Shown one piece after another: positions 34,776-41,834 of a DNA stretch of 64,000 nt. The DNA comes from Rhodobacteraceae bacterium S2214. Lineage in GTDB: Bacteria; Pseudomonadota; Alphaproteobacteria; Rhodobacterales; Rhodobacteraceae. The DNA lies in assembly GCA_025141675.1 (NCBI GenBank), contig CP081161.1:1400001-1464000 (forward strand). Direction: 5' to 3'. Numbering within the stretch: the first letter of the stretch is position 1; every line of letters starts with the position of its first letter. The notes beneath the pieces were generated by a model, which saw nothing but the letters and a program-made list of their open reading frames with translations, did not search any database and was not told where the DNA came from. Made by a program: the position numbers and the translations under genes.

Positions 34776-35081
34776 TTAGCCGCATTGACGGCGGGCGGAA
34801 TTGGCGAAGGCGCGGTAGCGTTGCCAGAATGCTTCGGAGCGTGGGTTGTCGGATTGCCGTGTGTCTTGGGCCAGCTGCGGTTCTTCGAAGAACTTCACCG
34901 CAAGGGACTGGTCAGAGCCGCTGAGCGATTGGTCAGCCACGCGTTGCACACATGAACACAGGCGGTTGCTGGCGGCGGACCTGTCCGCGTCGATACATGC
35001 TTTACCCACTTTGCCGTTCACGCCGGAACTACAGGCGGCGGTCAATGCTACAAGGGAAAGTGTCACAAATGCACGACGCAT
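34776..35081 (-). CDS. Small lipoprotein, 101 aa
   Basis: A secreted lipoprotein: FVTLSLVALTAACSSG gives a lipobox with Cys17. The mature part has four cysteines (two in KACIDADR...NRLCSCVQ, one at the C-terminal RRQCG), which may form disulfides. No family is recognised. The ATG at 35081 follows AGGCCCCC; upstream in-frame sequence lacks a signal-like character. It converges with the 140-aa membrane protein gene, separated by element copy D. Confidence 0.7.
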   Translation of the reverse strand: MRRAFVTLSLVALTAACSSGVNGKVGKACIDADRSAASNRLCSCVQRVADQSLSGSDQSLAVKFFEEPQLAQDTRQSDNPRSEAFWQRYRAFANSARRQCG

Positions 35082-35179
35082 GGGGGCCTCTTTTTCGTCG
35101 AAATGGGATGCGTTAACTATGCCGCGCCCGCAGGCCTGATGCAATCAGACAAATTGCGCGCACGACTGTTTATGAGCGG

Positions 35180-35710
35180 TCAGTCGCCGTCGAATGCACA
35201 CAGTGCGTGGACGTCCATGCCCATCGTTTCCAGCTTTTTGCGGCCGCCCAGATCGGGCAGATCGATGATGAATGCGCAGCCGATGACTTCTGCCCCCATT
35301 TTTTCGACCAGTTTGATGCCTGCCTCTGCCGTCCCGCCGGTTGCCAGCAGATCATCGACGATCAGAACCTTTTCGCCGGGCTGGAGGGCGTCGTCGTGCA
35401 CTTCCATCACGGCTTCGCCGTATTCGAGCGTGTAGGCTTGTTCGATTGTCTTGCCGGGCAGTTTGCCCTTTTTGCGGATTGGCACAAAGCCAAGCGACAA
35501 TTGGTGCGCAATCGCCCCGCCGAGGATGAAACCGCGCGCCTCTAGCCCCACGATCCGGTCAATTTTCACGCCGACGTAAGGGTGCAGCAACTGGTCGATG
35601 GCCAAACGGAACCCGCGCGGGTCGCTGAACAGCGTGGTCACGTCGCGGAACATGATCCCTTCGTGCGGGAAATCGGGGATCGTGCGAATGTAATCTTGGA
35701 CGGTTTTCAT
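35180..35710 (-). CDS. apt: Adenine phosphoribosyltransferase
   Basis: Salvages adenine to AMP using PRPP. The 176-residue protein begins [19 protein letters not shown], the universal Apt start (F-P-x-x-G-I-x-F-R-D), and has the PRPP loop [37 protein letters not shown] and [10 protein letters not shown] are also typical. The ATG at 35710 is preferred to an earlier one. It lies directly after mtnP on the same strand (13 bp gap); both genes recycle adenine from methylthioadenosine, so the pairing makes functional sense. Confidence 0.97.
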   Translation of the reverse strand: MKTVQDYIRTIPDFPHEGIMFRDVTTLFSDPRGFRLAIDQLLHPYVGVKIDRIVGLEARGFILGGAIAHQLSLGFVPIRKKGKLPGKTIEQAYTLEYGEAVMEVHDDALQPGEKVLIVDDLLATGGTAEAGIKLVEKMGAEVIGCAFIIDLPDLGGRKKLETMGMDVHALCAFDGD

Positions 35711-35723
35711 CAGGTGTCTTCTT

Positions 35724-36587
35724 TCACAGCACGCGGCCTGCGACCGCATCTAGTTTTGCTACAAGGGTCGCATCCCGATGATCGGGTGCGGTCATAATCG
35801 CGTGTTCCAATGCCGTATCGCACCCGTGGGGGCAAGTCGTTGGGCGCTGGGTCAGCAAAGCGGGCAGGCGTGTGATCAGATCAGCGGCCTTGGTGCCGTT
35901 ACCTTGGAGCGTTTTAATGACGTCGCTAACGTCCACCGCACCGTGATCGGGATGCCAACTGTCATAGTCGGTGACCATGGCGACGGTGATGTAGCAAATC
36001 TCAGCTTCGCGGGCGAGTTTGGCTTCGGGCATGTTGGTCATCCCGATCACATCGCAGGCCCACGATTTATACAGCTGCGATTCGGCCATTGATGAAAACT
36101 GCGGACCTTCCATCGCCAGATAGGTTCCGCCTTGGTGCATTGTGATGCCTGCGTCTTGGCCCGCTTGCAGACAGGCGTCGGACAGACGTTGGCAGGTCGG
36201 GTGGGCAACACTAACGTGACCTACGCACCCCGGACCGAAGAACGATTTCTCCCGCGCGAATGTCCGATCAATGAATTGATCGACAAGCACAAAGTCACCC
36301 GGCGCCATGTGGTCTTGGAACGATCCGCAGGCGCTGACGCTAATGATATCGGTCACGCCAAGCCGTTTGAGCGCGTCGATGTTGGCCTGATACGGCACGG
36401 TCGTTGGCGTGTACGTATGGCCCCGTCCGTGGCGTGGCAGAAACACCATGTCGGTCCCACCCAGTTGCCCTGTCAAAACCGCGTCGGATGGCGTCCCCCA
36501 AGGCGTTTCGACTGTTTCCCACTGCGCGTTTTCCAGACCAGCCATCTGATAGATGCCCGACCCGCCGATGATGCCTAATTTTGTCAT
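35724..36587 (-). CDS. mtnP: S-methyl-5'-thioadenosine phosphorylase
   Basis: Splits methylthioadenosine to adenine and methylthioribose-1-phosphate in the methionine-salvage pathway. The 287-residue protein starts [15 protein letters not shown] and has the phosphate/substrate residues [47 protein letters not shown] and [17 protein letters not shown]. These assign MtnP (class II PNP family) rather than a nucleoside phosphorylase. The released adenine is the substrate of Apt, encoded 13 bp downstream. The start at 36587 is favoured over an in-frame upstream one. Confidence 0.96.
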   Translation of the reverse strand: MTKLGIIGGSGIYQMAGLENAQWETVETPWGTPSDAVLTGQLGGTDMVFLPRHGRGHTYTPTTVPYQANIDALKRLGVTDIISVSACGSFQDHMAPGDFVLVDQFIDRTFAREKSFFGPGCVGHVSVAHPTCQRLSDACLQAGQDAGITMHQGGTYLAMEGPQFSSMAESQLYKSWACDVIGMTNMPEAKLAREAEICYITVAMVTDYDSWHPDHGAVDVSDVIKTLQGNGTKAADLITRLPALLTQRPTTCPHGCDTALEHAIMTAPDHRDATLVAKLDAVAGRVL

Positions 36588-36718
36588 GGATGTGCCCCTG
36601 TTGCCGCGCCACCAGACAAGCAGAGGGTTAACATGCTGACAAGAGGGCGTGCGCTGTGCTGCGTCAGTGGCGGTCAAGGCGTCGTAATTTTGACCTAAAG
36701 TACGTGTTTGAACGGGAC

Positions 36719-37180
36719 ATGAAATTAGCTTTACGCCTACTAAAACATGTACCTTTGCCTAAGGTGGATTACGTTATTGCGCGCCTGGCAATCGTCATCG
36801 TTTTTGTTGTCTTCCAATCTCGCGAGACCGTCATTCTTGGCTTCGAGATACATGCTTTAGGAGTCGCGGTTTGCACCTTTTTGCTTTTGAGTTTGGCTAC
36901 GAACTGGGCAGCGGACAAGCCAATTGGTCGCATTCAGCAGGTGAACCGAAATGATGACATGCGGTCCATGCGATGGTTGGCGTCCGGCATAAGTTTCCTA
37001 TTTGTGCTTTACGCCGCCATCATGCCATTTCTGCAAGATATATACGTTCAAGCGATATGCGTGTTTATCAGCTTTTGCGTCGTTTTGCAGCGGTACCGAA
37101 AGGTTATGACGCGGCCAAAACAATCCTCTGCCTCGCAATATGACAGGTGGGACGCTGAGTCGGCTGTCGTTATTGCCTGA
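36719..37180 (+). CDS. Hypothetical membrane protein, 153 aa
   Basis: A membrane protein of unknown function with about four helices, starting MKLALRLLKHVPLPKVDYVI, then ARLAIVIVFVVFQ, LGVAVCTFLLLSLATNW, FLFVLYAAIMPFLQDIYV and AICVFISFCVVLQ. Codon use is noticeably AT-richer than in the flanking mtnP and pyrE genes. A GTG at 36656 is an alternative start. The stop TGA is immediately followed by the ATG of the next small gene, so the two are coupled. The pair looks like an insertion into an otherwise conserved salvage region. Confidence 0.6.
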   Translation: MKLALRLLKHVPLPKVDYVIARLAIVIVFVVFQSRETVILGFEIHALGVAVCTFLLLSLATNWAADKPIGRIQQVNRNDDMRSMRWLASGISFLFVLYAAIMPFLQDIYVQAICVFISFCVVLQRYRKVMTRPKQSSASQYDRWDAESAVVIA

Positions 37181-37378
37181 ATGAAGTTTTTTGCCCTATT
37201 TGGTTCGACTGTCATTGGCGCCTTTGCAGCGTTGTTTTTGCCTCCAATCGTGTGGATCGTTCATTTGAGCATATTTGTCCCGTTGAACGAATTCATTTGT
37301 GCGTGGTGTTTGGTGGTGTTGCTTGCGCGAGGTAGGATTACGCGTAAAACGTGGCGGAGCCTTCAACCTCCTAAATGA
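37181..37378 (+). CDS. Small membrane protein, 65 aa
   Basis: A short hydrophobic protein (FFALFGSTVIGAFAALFLPP, then HLSIFVPLNEFICAWCLVVLLA) with a basic tail. No family recognised. Its ATG is contiguous with the stop of the preceding 153-aa gene, so they are probably translated together and may form a complex. It ends 10 bp before pyrE on the same strand. Confidence 0.55.
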   Translation: MKFFALFGSTVIGAFAALFLPPIVWIVHLSIFVPLNEFICAWCLVVLLARGRITRKTWRSLQPPK

Positions 37379-37388
37379 GAGATCTGTC

Positions 37389-37916
37389 ATGACCCAAGCC
37401 ATATCCCACGCCGAACTCGCGCGCCAAATCGCTGATATTGCGACGTTGGAGGGGGCATTCACTTTGCGGTCGGGCCAAGTGTCGAGCCGGTATTTCGACA
37501 AATACCGTTTCGAAGGCGATCCGAAGCTGTTGCAACCGTTGGCCAAAGAAATGGCAAAGCTGTTGCCCGCAGGGACAGAGATCATCGCAGGGCTGGAATT
37601 GGGCGGGGTGCCGTTGGTGACGGCGCTTTCGATTGAAACCGGACTGCCAGCGGCGTTCATCCGCAAGGAAGCGAAGACATACGGGACATGTCGCGCGATT
37701 GAAGGCCAAGATGTGGCTGGCAAGAAGGTGACATTCATTGAGGACGTGATCACCACAGGTGGTGCGGTGGCGGACGCCTACGGGTTGGCCAAGCAGGAAG
37801 ACGCGAACGTGCTGGGGGTGATCTGTGCGATCTGGCGCGGTGAAGGCGATCCTGCGATTGCGAACGCGCCAACGCTGCCCGTCTATCCGGTCTTTACGCG
37901 CGCCGATCTGGAATAA
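37389..37916 (+). CDS. pyrE: Orotate phosphoribosyltransferase
   Basis: Makes orotidine monophosphate from orotate and PRPP in pyrimidine synthesis. The 175-residue protein has GAFTLRSGQVSSRYFDKYR, IIAGLELGGVPLVTALS, FIRKEAKTYGTCR (the active-site Lys loop) and the PRPP-binding VTFIEDVITTGGAV. The ATG at 37389 was chosen because longer frames enter unrelated sequence. The length is at the short end for PyrE, which is typical of this alphaproteobacterial type. Confidence 0.95.
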   Translation: MTQAISHAELARQIADIATLEGAFTLRSGQVSSRYFDKYRFEGDPKLLQPLAKEMAKLLPAGTEIIAGLELGGVPLVTALSIETGLPAAFIRKEAKTYGTCRAIEGQDVAGKKVTFIEDVITTGGAVADAYGLAKQEDANVLGVICAIWRGEGDPAIANAPTLPVYPVFTRADLE

Positions 37917-37983
37917 GCGGCGCTGTTAAGCTGGTCTTCATTTTGTCAGGCTAGATTGCAGGTATTGAATGCCGGTTCATGGC

Positions 37984-38005
37984 TGTCACACCTGCGGGGG
38001 TGACA
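37984..38005. promoter_or_regulatory. Inverted repeat between pyrE and the SulP gene
   Basis: TGTCAC (37984-37989) and GTGACA (38000-38005) are a perfect inverted repeat with CC/GG able to pair inside. It may be a weak terminator for pyrE or an operator for the sulP gene 58 bp downstream; there is no strong T-run. Confidence 0.35.
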
Positions 38006-38062
38006 TTTGGGCTGGCCTAGGGTAGGGGCGGGCGCAACTGACCTTCCTCACAGGATATCGAT

Positions 38063-39712
38063 ATGCCCCGCGCACTTCTGGCGAGCTTCGCCGATAGTAT
38101 TGCTTTGACTGACAAGGACGCCCCGTTGAATGCGGGACGTCTCCGGACTGAAGTGTTGTCCGGTCTTACCGTGGCTTTGGCGCTTGTGCCTGAAGCCGTT
38201 GCTTTTGCCTTTGTGGCCGGTGTTCACCCACTGGTCGGTCTTTACGCCGCCTTTATCGTGGGTCTGATCACGGCGATCTTCGGCGGACGGCCGGGGATGA
38301 TTTCAGGTGCGACAGGGGCCTTGGCGGTTGTGATGGTGTCGCTCGTGTCGTTGCACGGCGTGGAGTATCTGTTTGCGACTGTCATCTTGATGGGCCTGAT
38401 CCAGATATTTGTGGGCATTATGAAGTGGGGTAAGTTTATCCGGCTTGTGCCGCATCCGGTGATGTTGGGCTTCGTGAACGGCCTCGCGATCGTTATTTTC
38501 TTGGCCCAGTTGGGGCAATTCCAAGTGCCGGGTACTGCCGAAGCATCTGGTCACGGTATGGCCAGCGGTGAATGGCTGTCGGGCATGCCGCTGTATCTGA
38601 TGTTGGGTCTGGTCGTTGTGACAATGGCGATCATCTGGGTGATGCCAAAGATCACAACAGTCATTCCGGCCCCGTTGGCGGGCATTGGTATCGTGGCCGC
38701 GGTCGTGATCGGCTTTGGTCTGGATGTACCACGCGTTGGTGATTTGGCGTCCATTTCCGGTGGTTTGCCGCAGTTCCACGTGCCTTTCGGTGACGGGATG
38801 GGCATCTATGGAACAATGCTGGCACCGTTCAATCTGGAAACACTTTGGATTATCTTGCCATTCGCCCTGATCCTGTCGGCCATTGGCCTGATTGAAAGCC
38901 TGCTGACGCTGAACCTTGTTGGTGAAATGACCAACAAAAGGGGCGGTGCGTCACAAGAATGTATCGCACAGGGCGTGTCCAACACCGTGACCGGTTTCTT
39001 CGGTGGCATGGGCGGTTGTGCGATGATCGGTCAGTCGATGATCAACGTGAAATCCGGCGGCCGGACACGGATCGCGGGCATCGCCGCAGCGCTGTTCCTG
39101 CTTGCGTTCATCCTGTTTGCATCAGGCCTGATCGAACAAATCCCGCTGGCCGCACTGGTCGGTGTGATGTTCATGGTTGTGATCGGAACGTTCGCTTGGA
39201 ACTCGCTGACGATCCTGCGTAAGGTCCCGAAAATGGACGCGTTTGTGACGATCCTTGTGACGATCGTAACCGTTTGGACCGACCTTGCGACGGCCGTTGT
39301 TGTTGGCGTGATTGTGTCGGCCTTGGCCTATTCATGGAACAACGCGACACGCATCTCTGCGAAAATCCACCAGACACCAGAGGGTGCAAAAGTCTACGGC
39401 GTGCAAGGCCCGCTGTTCTTCGGGTCATCCGAAGGGTTTGCCGAATTGTTCGACGTCCACAATGACCCATCCTTGGTGATCGTGGACTTTGCGGACAGCC
39501 GTGTCGTGGACCAATCTGCGTTGCAGGCCATCGAAGGCATCGCTGGCAAATACGAGGCACAAGGCAAGCAAATCCAGCTACGTCACCTCAGCCGCGACTG
39601 CCATAATCTGCTGTCAAAAGCGGGTCACCTTATGGTCGATAGTGACGATGATCCCGATTACGAAATCGCTGTGGATTACTCTGTCCGCACCGGCATTCTG
39701 GGCGGTCACTAA
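38063..39712 (+). CDS. SulP-family anion transporter with STAS domain
   Basis: A 549-residue inner-membrane transporter. The SulP signature ALVPEAVAFAFVAGVHPLVGLYAAF is near residue 40, followed by about ten further helices, GGRPGMISGATGALAVVM (the anion-site repeat), and a long ESLLTLNLVGEMTNKRGGASQECIAQG loop. The C-terminal STAS domain (LFDVHNDPSLVIVDFADSRVVDQSALQAI) runs from about residue 450. SulP carriers move sulfate, bicarbonate or dicarboxylates; the substrate is not decidable here. It stands alone and faces the convergent flavin-reductase gene. Confidence 0.93.
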   Translation: MPRALLASFADSIALTDKDAPLNAGRLRTEVLSGLTVALALVPEAVAFAFVAGVHPLVGLYAAFIVGLITAIFGGRPGMISGATGALAVVMVSLVSLHGVEYLFATVILMGLIQIFVGIMKWGKFIRLVPHPVMLGFVNGLAIVIFLAQLGQFQVPGTAEASGHGMASGEWLSGMPLYLMLGLVVVTMAIIWVMPKITTVIPAPLAGIGIVAAVVIGFGLDVPRVGDLASISGGLPQFHVPFGDGMGIYGTMLAPFNLETLWIILPFALILSAIGLIESLLTLNLVGEMTNKRGGASQECIAQGVSNTVTGFFGGMGGCAMIGQSMINVKSGGRTRIAGIAAALFLLAFILFASGLIEQIPLAALVGVMFMVVIGTFAWNSLTILRKVPKMDAFVTILVTIVTVWTDLATAVVVGVIVSALAYSWNNATRISAKIHQTPEGAKVYGVQGPLFFGSSEGFAELFDVHNDPSLVIVDFADSRVVDQSALQAIEGIAGKYEAQGKQIQLRHLSRDCHNLLSKAGHLMVDSDDDPDYEIAVDYSVRTGILGGH

Positions 39713-39745
39713 ACAAAAATGGGGCCCCTGAAGTAGGGACCCCAT
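39711..39745 (-). terminator. Terminator of the flavin-reductase gene
   Basis: On the reverse strand ATGGGGTCCCT pairs with AGGGGCCCCAT (one mismatch) around a 5-nt loop, followed by TTTTTGTTT. The arms are 39719-39729 and 39735-39745 in plus coordinates. The stem is also part of element copy E. Confidence 0.7.
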
Positions 39746-39780
39746 ACCTCCGGCGGGGATTTGGAAGACGTCAAAGAAAC
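39719..39780 (+). repeat. Composite intergenic hairpin element, copy E (degenerate)
   Basis: A GC-rich hairpin at 39719-39745 is followed by ACCTCCGGCGGGGATTTGGA and TCAAAGAAAC. It is the same order of parts as the other copies with a changed last part. It lies between the convergent sulP and flavin-reductase genes. Confidence 0.5.
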
Positions 39781-39792
39781 CCCGAACAGTCC

Positions 39793-40401
39793 CTAGTCTT
39801 GGCCGGGGCGCGTCAGGCTAAACAGGTCGCGGACTGTCGAATAATCCTTGTAGCCCAAGCGCGACAGCGGGCTGAACGATGTCACATCAAACATCCCGTC
39901 TTTCAAACACGCGTCCTCCATGTGGACGCCTGTCACCTCTCCGATGATCATCGTGTTGTAGTCGCCCGCGAGGTCCACGATCTGCGTCAATTTGCATTCC
40001 AAAGCTGCGGGGGATGCCGCAACGCGCGGACAATTGATGGTGTTGGATTCGGCCTTTTCCAACTCAGCCAGACCAAATTCGTCTTGATCTTTGTCCCATG
40101 GACCAGAGGTCACGTTCATCGCGTCTTTCAGTGCATAGCTGACGACATTGACCACAAACACGCCCGTTTCGCGGATATTAGCAACGCTATCTTTGGTCCC
40201 GTCGCGGTCCGGTTTCGCGCTTGTTGAGGAAAACATCACTTGCGGCGGGGTGTAGGCAACCGCGTTGAAGAAGGAATAGGGCGCGAGGTTATCCTTGCCA
40301 TCCGCACCCCGGGTTGAAATCCAACCAATCGGGCGCGGCGTGACAATCGCATTAAACGGATTGTGCGGCAGTCCGTGCCCATTTTTTGGTTCATAAAACA
40401 T
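39793..40401 (-). CDS. Flavin reductase family protein
   Basis: A 202-residue FMN-binding split-barrel protein. It starts MFYEPKNGHGLPHNPFNAIV, and PRPIGWISTRGADGKDNLAPYSFFN is the family's FMN phosphate and N-terminal strand region. VFVVNVVSYALKDAMNVTS follows. Related proteins act as NAD(P)H:flavin oxidoreductases or as reductase partners of monooxygenases; no partner gene is adjacent. It converges with the sulP gene and is divergent from an acetyltransferase. Confidence 0.92.
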   Translation of the reverse strand: MFYEPKNGHGLPHNPFNAIVTPRPIGWISTRGADGKDNLAPYSFFNAVAYTPPQVMFSSTSAKPDRDGTKDSVANIRETGVFVVNVVSYALKDAMNVTSGPWDKDQDEFGLAELEKAESNTINCPRVAASPAALECKLTQIVDLAGDYNTMIIGEVTGVHMEDACLKDGMFDVTSFSPLSRLGYKDYSTVRDLFSLTRPGQD

Positions 40402-40483
40402 GACGGTAGTCCCTTAACCTTTGTCTTCGTCTTGGGTAGCGTGGCGACAGCCCTTACACCAGACAAAAGCCCGAGCGACCCGC

Positions 40484-40990
40484 ATGCAAGAGATCAAGAT
40501 ACATCTGGCGCGCGAAGTCCCCGACGACTGGTGGGAAGTCGAAGAACTGTATGACCTCACATTCGCACCGGGCCGGACCGCGTTGTCGTCTTATCGTTTG
40601 CGCGAAGACGTAGCGCCGCTGCCCGATCTATGCCTGACAGCCCGTGACCCATCGGGCGTTTTGGCGGGCGTCGTGCGATGTTGGCCCACACGTGTGGGTG
40701 ACGCGCCTGCAGTTCTGTTGGGACCAATCGCCGTTCATCCAACCCGTCAAGGTGAAGGGATTGCCGCGATTTTGATGATGAATTGCATCGATGCTGCGCG
40801 ATCTGCTGGCTGGTCACGTGTTCTGTTGGTGGGCGATCATCCCTATTACAAACGTTTCGGCTTTGATCCTGTGGCAGACGTCATTATGCCCCCGCCGACC
40901 AATCCGGATCGCGTCTTGGGGCTTTCGCTGGTTGATGGGGCTTGGGACGGCATCACGGGACAGGTTAGACGCCCAAAAGATTGCATTTGA
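40484..40990 (+). CDS. GNAT-family N-acetyltransferase (YhbS-like)
   Basis: A 168-residue GNAT protein. The acetyl-CoA site is LLGPIAVHPTRQGEGIAAILMMNCIDAARSAGWSRVLLVGD, with the typical P-x-x-Q-x-x-G-I-G/A loop. The C-terminal HPYYKRFGFDPVADVIMPPP is typical of YhbS-like acetyltransferases. Substrate unknown. The ATG at 40484 is used because upstream residues lack homology. It is divergent from the flavin reductase and 25 bp before the EcsC gene, with which it is probably co-transcribed. Confidence 0.88.
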   Translation: MQEIKIHLAREVPDDWWEVEELYDLTFAPGRTALSSYRLREDVAPLPDLCLTARDPSGVLAGVVRCWPTRVGDAPAVLLGPIAVHPTRQGEGIAAILMMNCIDAARSAGWSRVLLVGDHPYYKRFGFDPVADVIMPPPTNPDRVLGLSLVDGAWDGITGQVRRPKDCI

Positions 40991-41015
40991 TCGGCAGAGG
41001 ACCCATTTAGGTCGC

Positions 41016-41834
41016 ATGAACAAATCGCAGAACGACGTCCAAGTGATGCCTGACAAGACCAACCGTGTTGCCTTGGATGAAGATGCTCTTCGTCAGATCA
41101 AGGCGCTCGCCGTGCGTCAAAATTCGGCGAATGGCGTTCTGATGAAGGCCATCAACTATGTTGGCGGTCAGGTGGAAAGCGGCATGAACGTTTTTCCGCA
41201 AGGCGTGCGTGACCAAATCGATAACGTGGCGCGGATCGCGCTTGAAAAAAGCTTTAACCTTGCTGCACGGACCCGCACAGGCCGGATCGGGCGCGCGATT
41301 GGCACGGACCGAATGCACCGCGTGCTGGGCACCGTATCCGGCGCGATTGGCGGCGTTGCGGGCATTGGGACGGCACTGACAGAATTGCCATTTGCGACGA
41401 CGATCATCTTTCGGTCGGTCCAAGCGGTCGCCGAAGAATACGGCGAAGACCCGCAATCAGCCGAAACGCGCATGGAATGCTTGGCCGTTTTTGGGGCAGG
41501 TGGGCCTGGCACCGACGACGATGGCGTTGATACGTCGTTCATCGGCGCACGGTTGAGCATTACAGGACCAGCCTTGAACACGTTAATCAGCAAAGTGGCA
41601 CCACGTTTTGCAACCGTGATGTCCCAGAAACTGGCGTCACAATCTGTGCCGGTTCTGGGGGCGATTGCAGGTGCTGGCACCAACTATGCGTTCGTGAATT
41701 ACTACATCAGCATGGCGCATGTGCATTTCGGCCTGCGCAAATTGATGCGCGAACATGGCGAAGACCCTGTGCTGGATGCGTTTCATAAATTCTTGGTGAC
41801 CAATGATCTGCCGATTAATCGGGCGACCGATTAG
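41016..41834 (+). CDS. EcsC-family protein
   Basis: A 272-residue protein of the EcsC family. The central part IGGVAGIGTALTELPFATTIIFRSVQAVAEEYGEDP and the final NYYISMAHVHFGLRKLMREHGEDP match the family's hydrophobic and conserved C-terminal regions. EcsC was named from the Bacillus ecs operon where it accompanies an ABC transporter; its biochemical role is unclear. The ATG at 41016 is chosen because earlier in-frame sequence is shadow of the preceding gene. The stop TAG shares four bases with convergent ptsP. Confidence 0.88.
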   Translation: MNKSQNDVQVMPDKTNRVALDEDALRQIKALAVRQNSANGVLMKAINYVGGQVESGMNVFPQGVRDQIDNVARIALEKSFNLAARTRTGRIGRAIGTDRMHRVLGTVSGAIGGVAGIGTALTELPFATTIIFRSVQAVAEEYGEDPQSAETRMECLAVFGAGGPGTDDDGVDTSFIGARLSITGPALNTLISKVAPRFATVMSQKLASQSVPVLGAIAGAGTNYAFVNYYISMAHVHFGLRKLMREHGEDPVLDAFHKFLVTNDLPINRATD

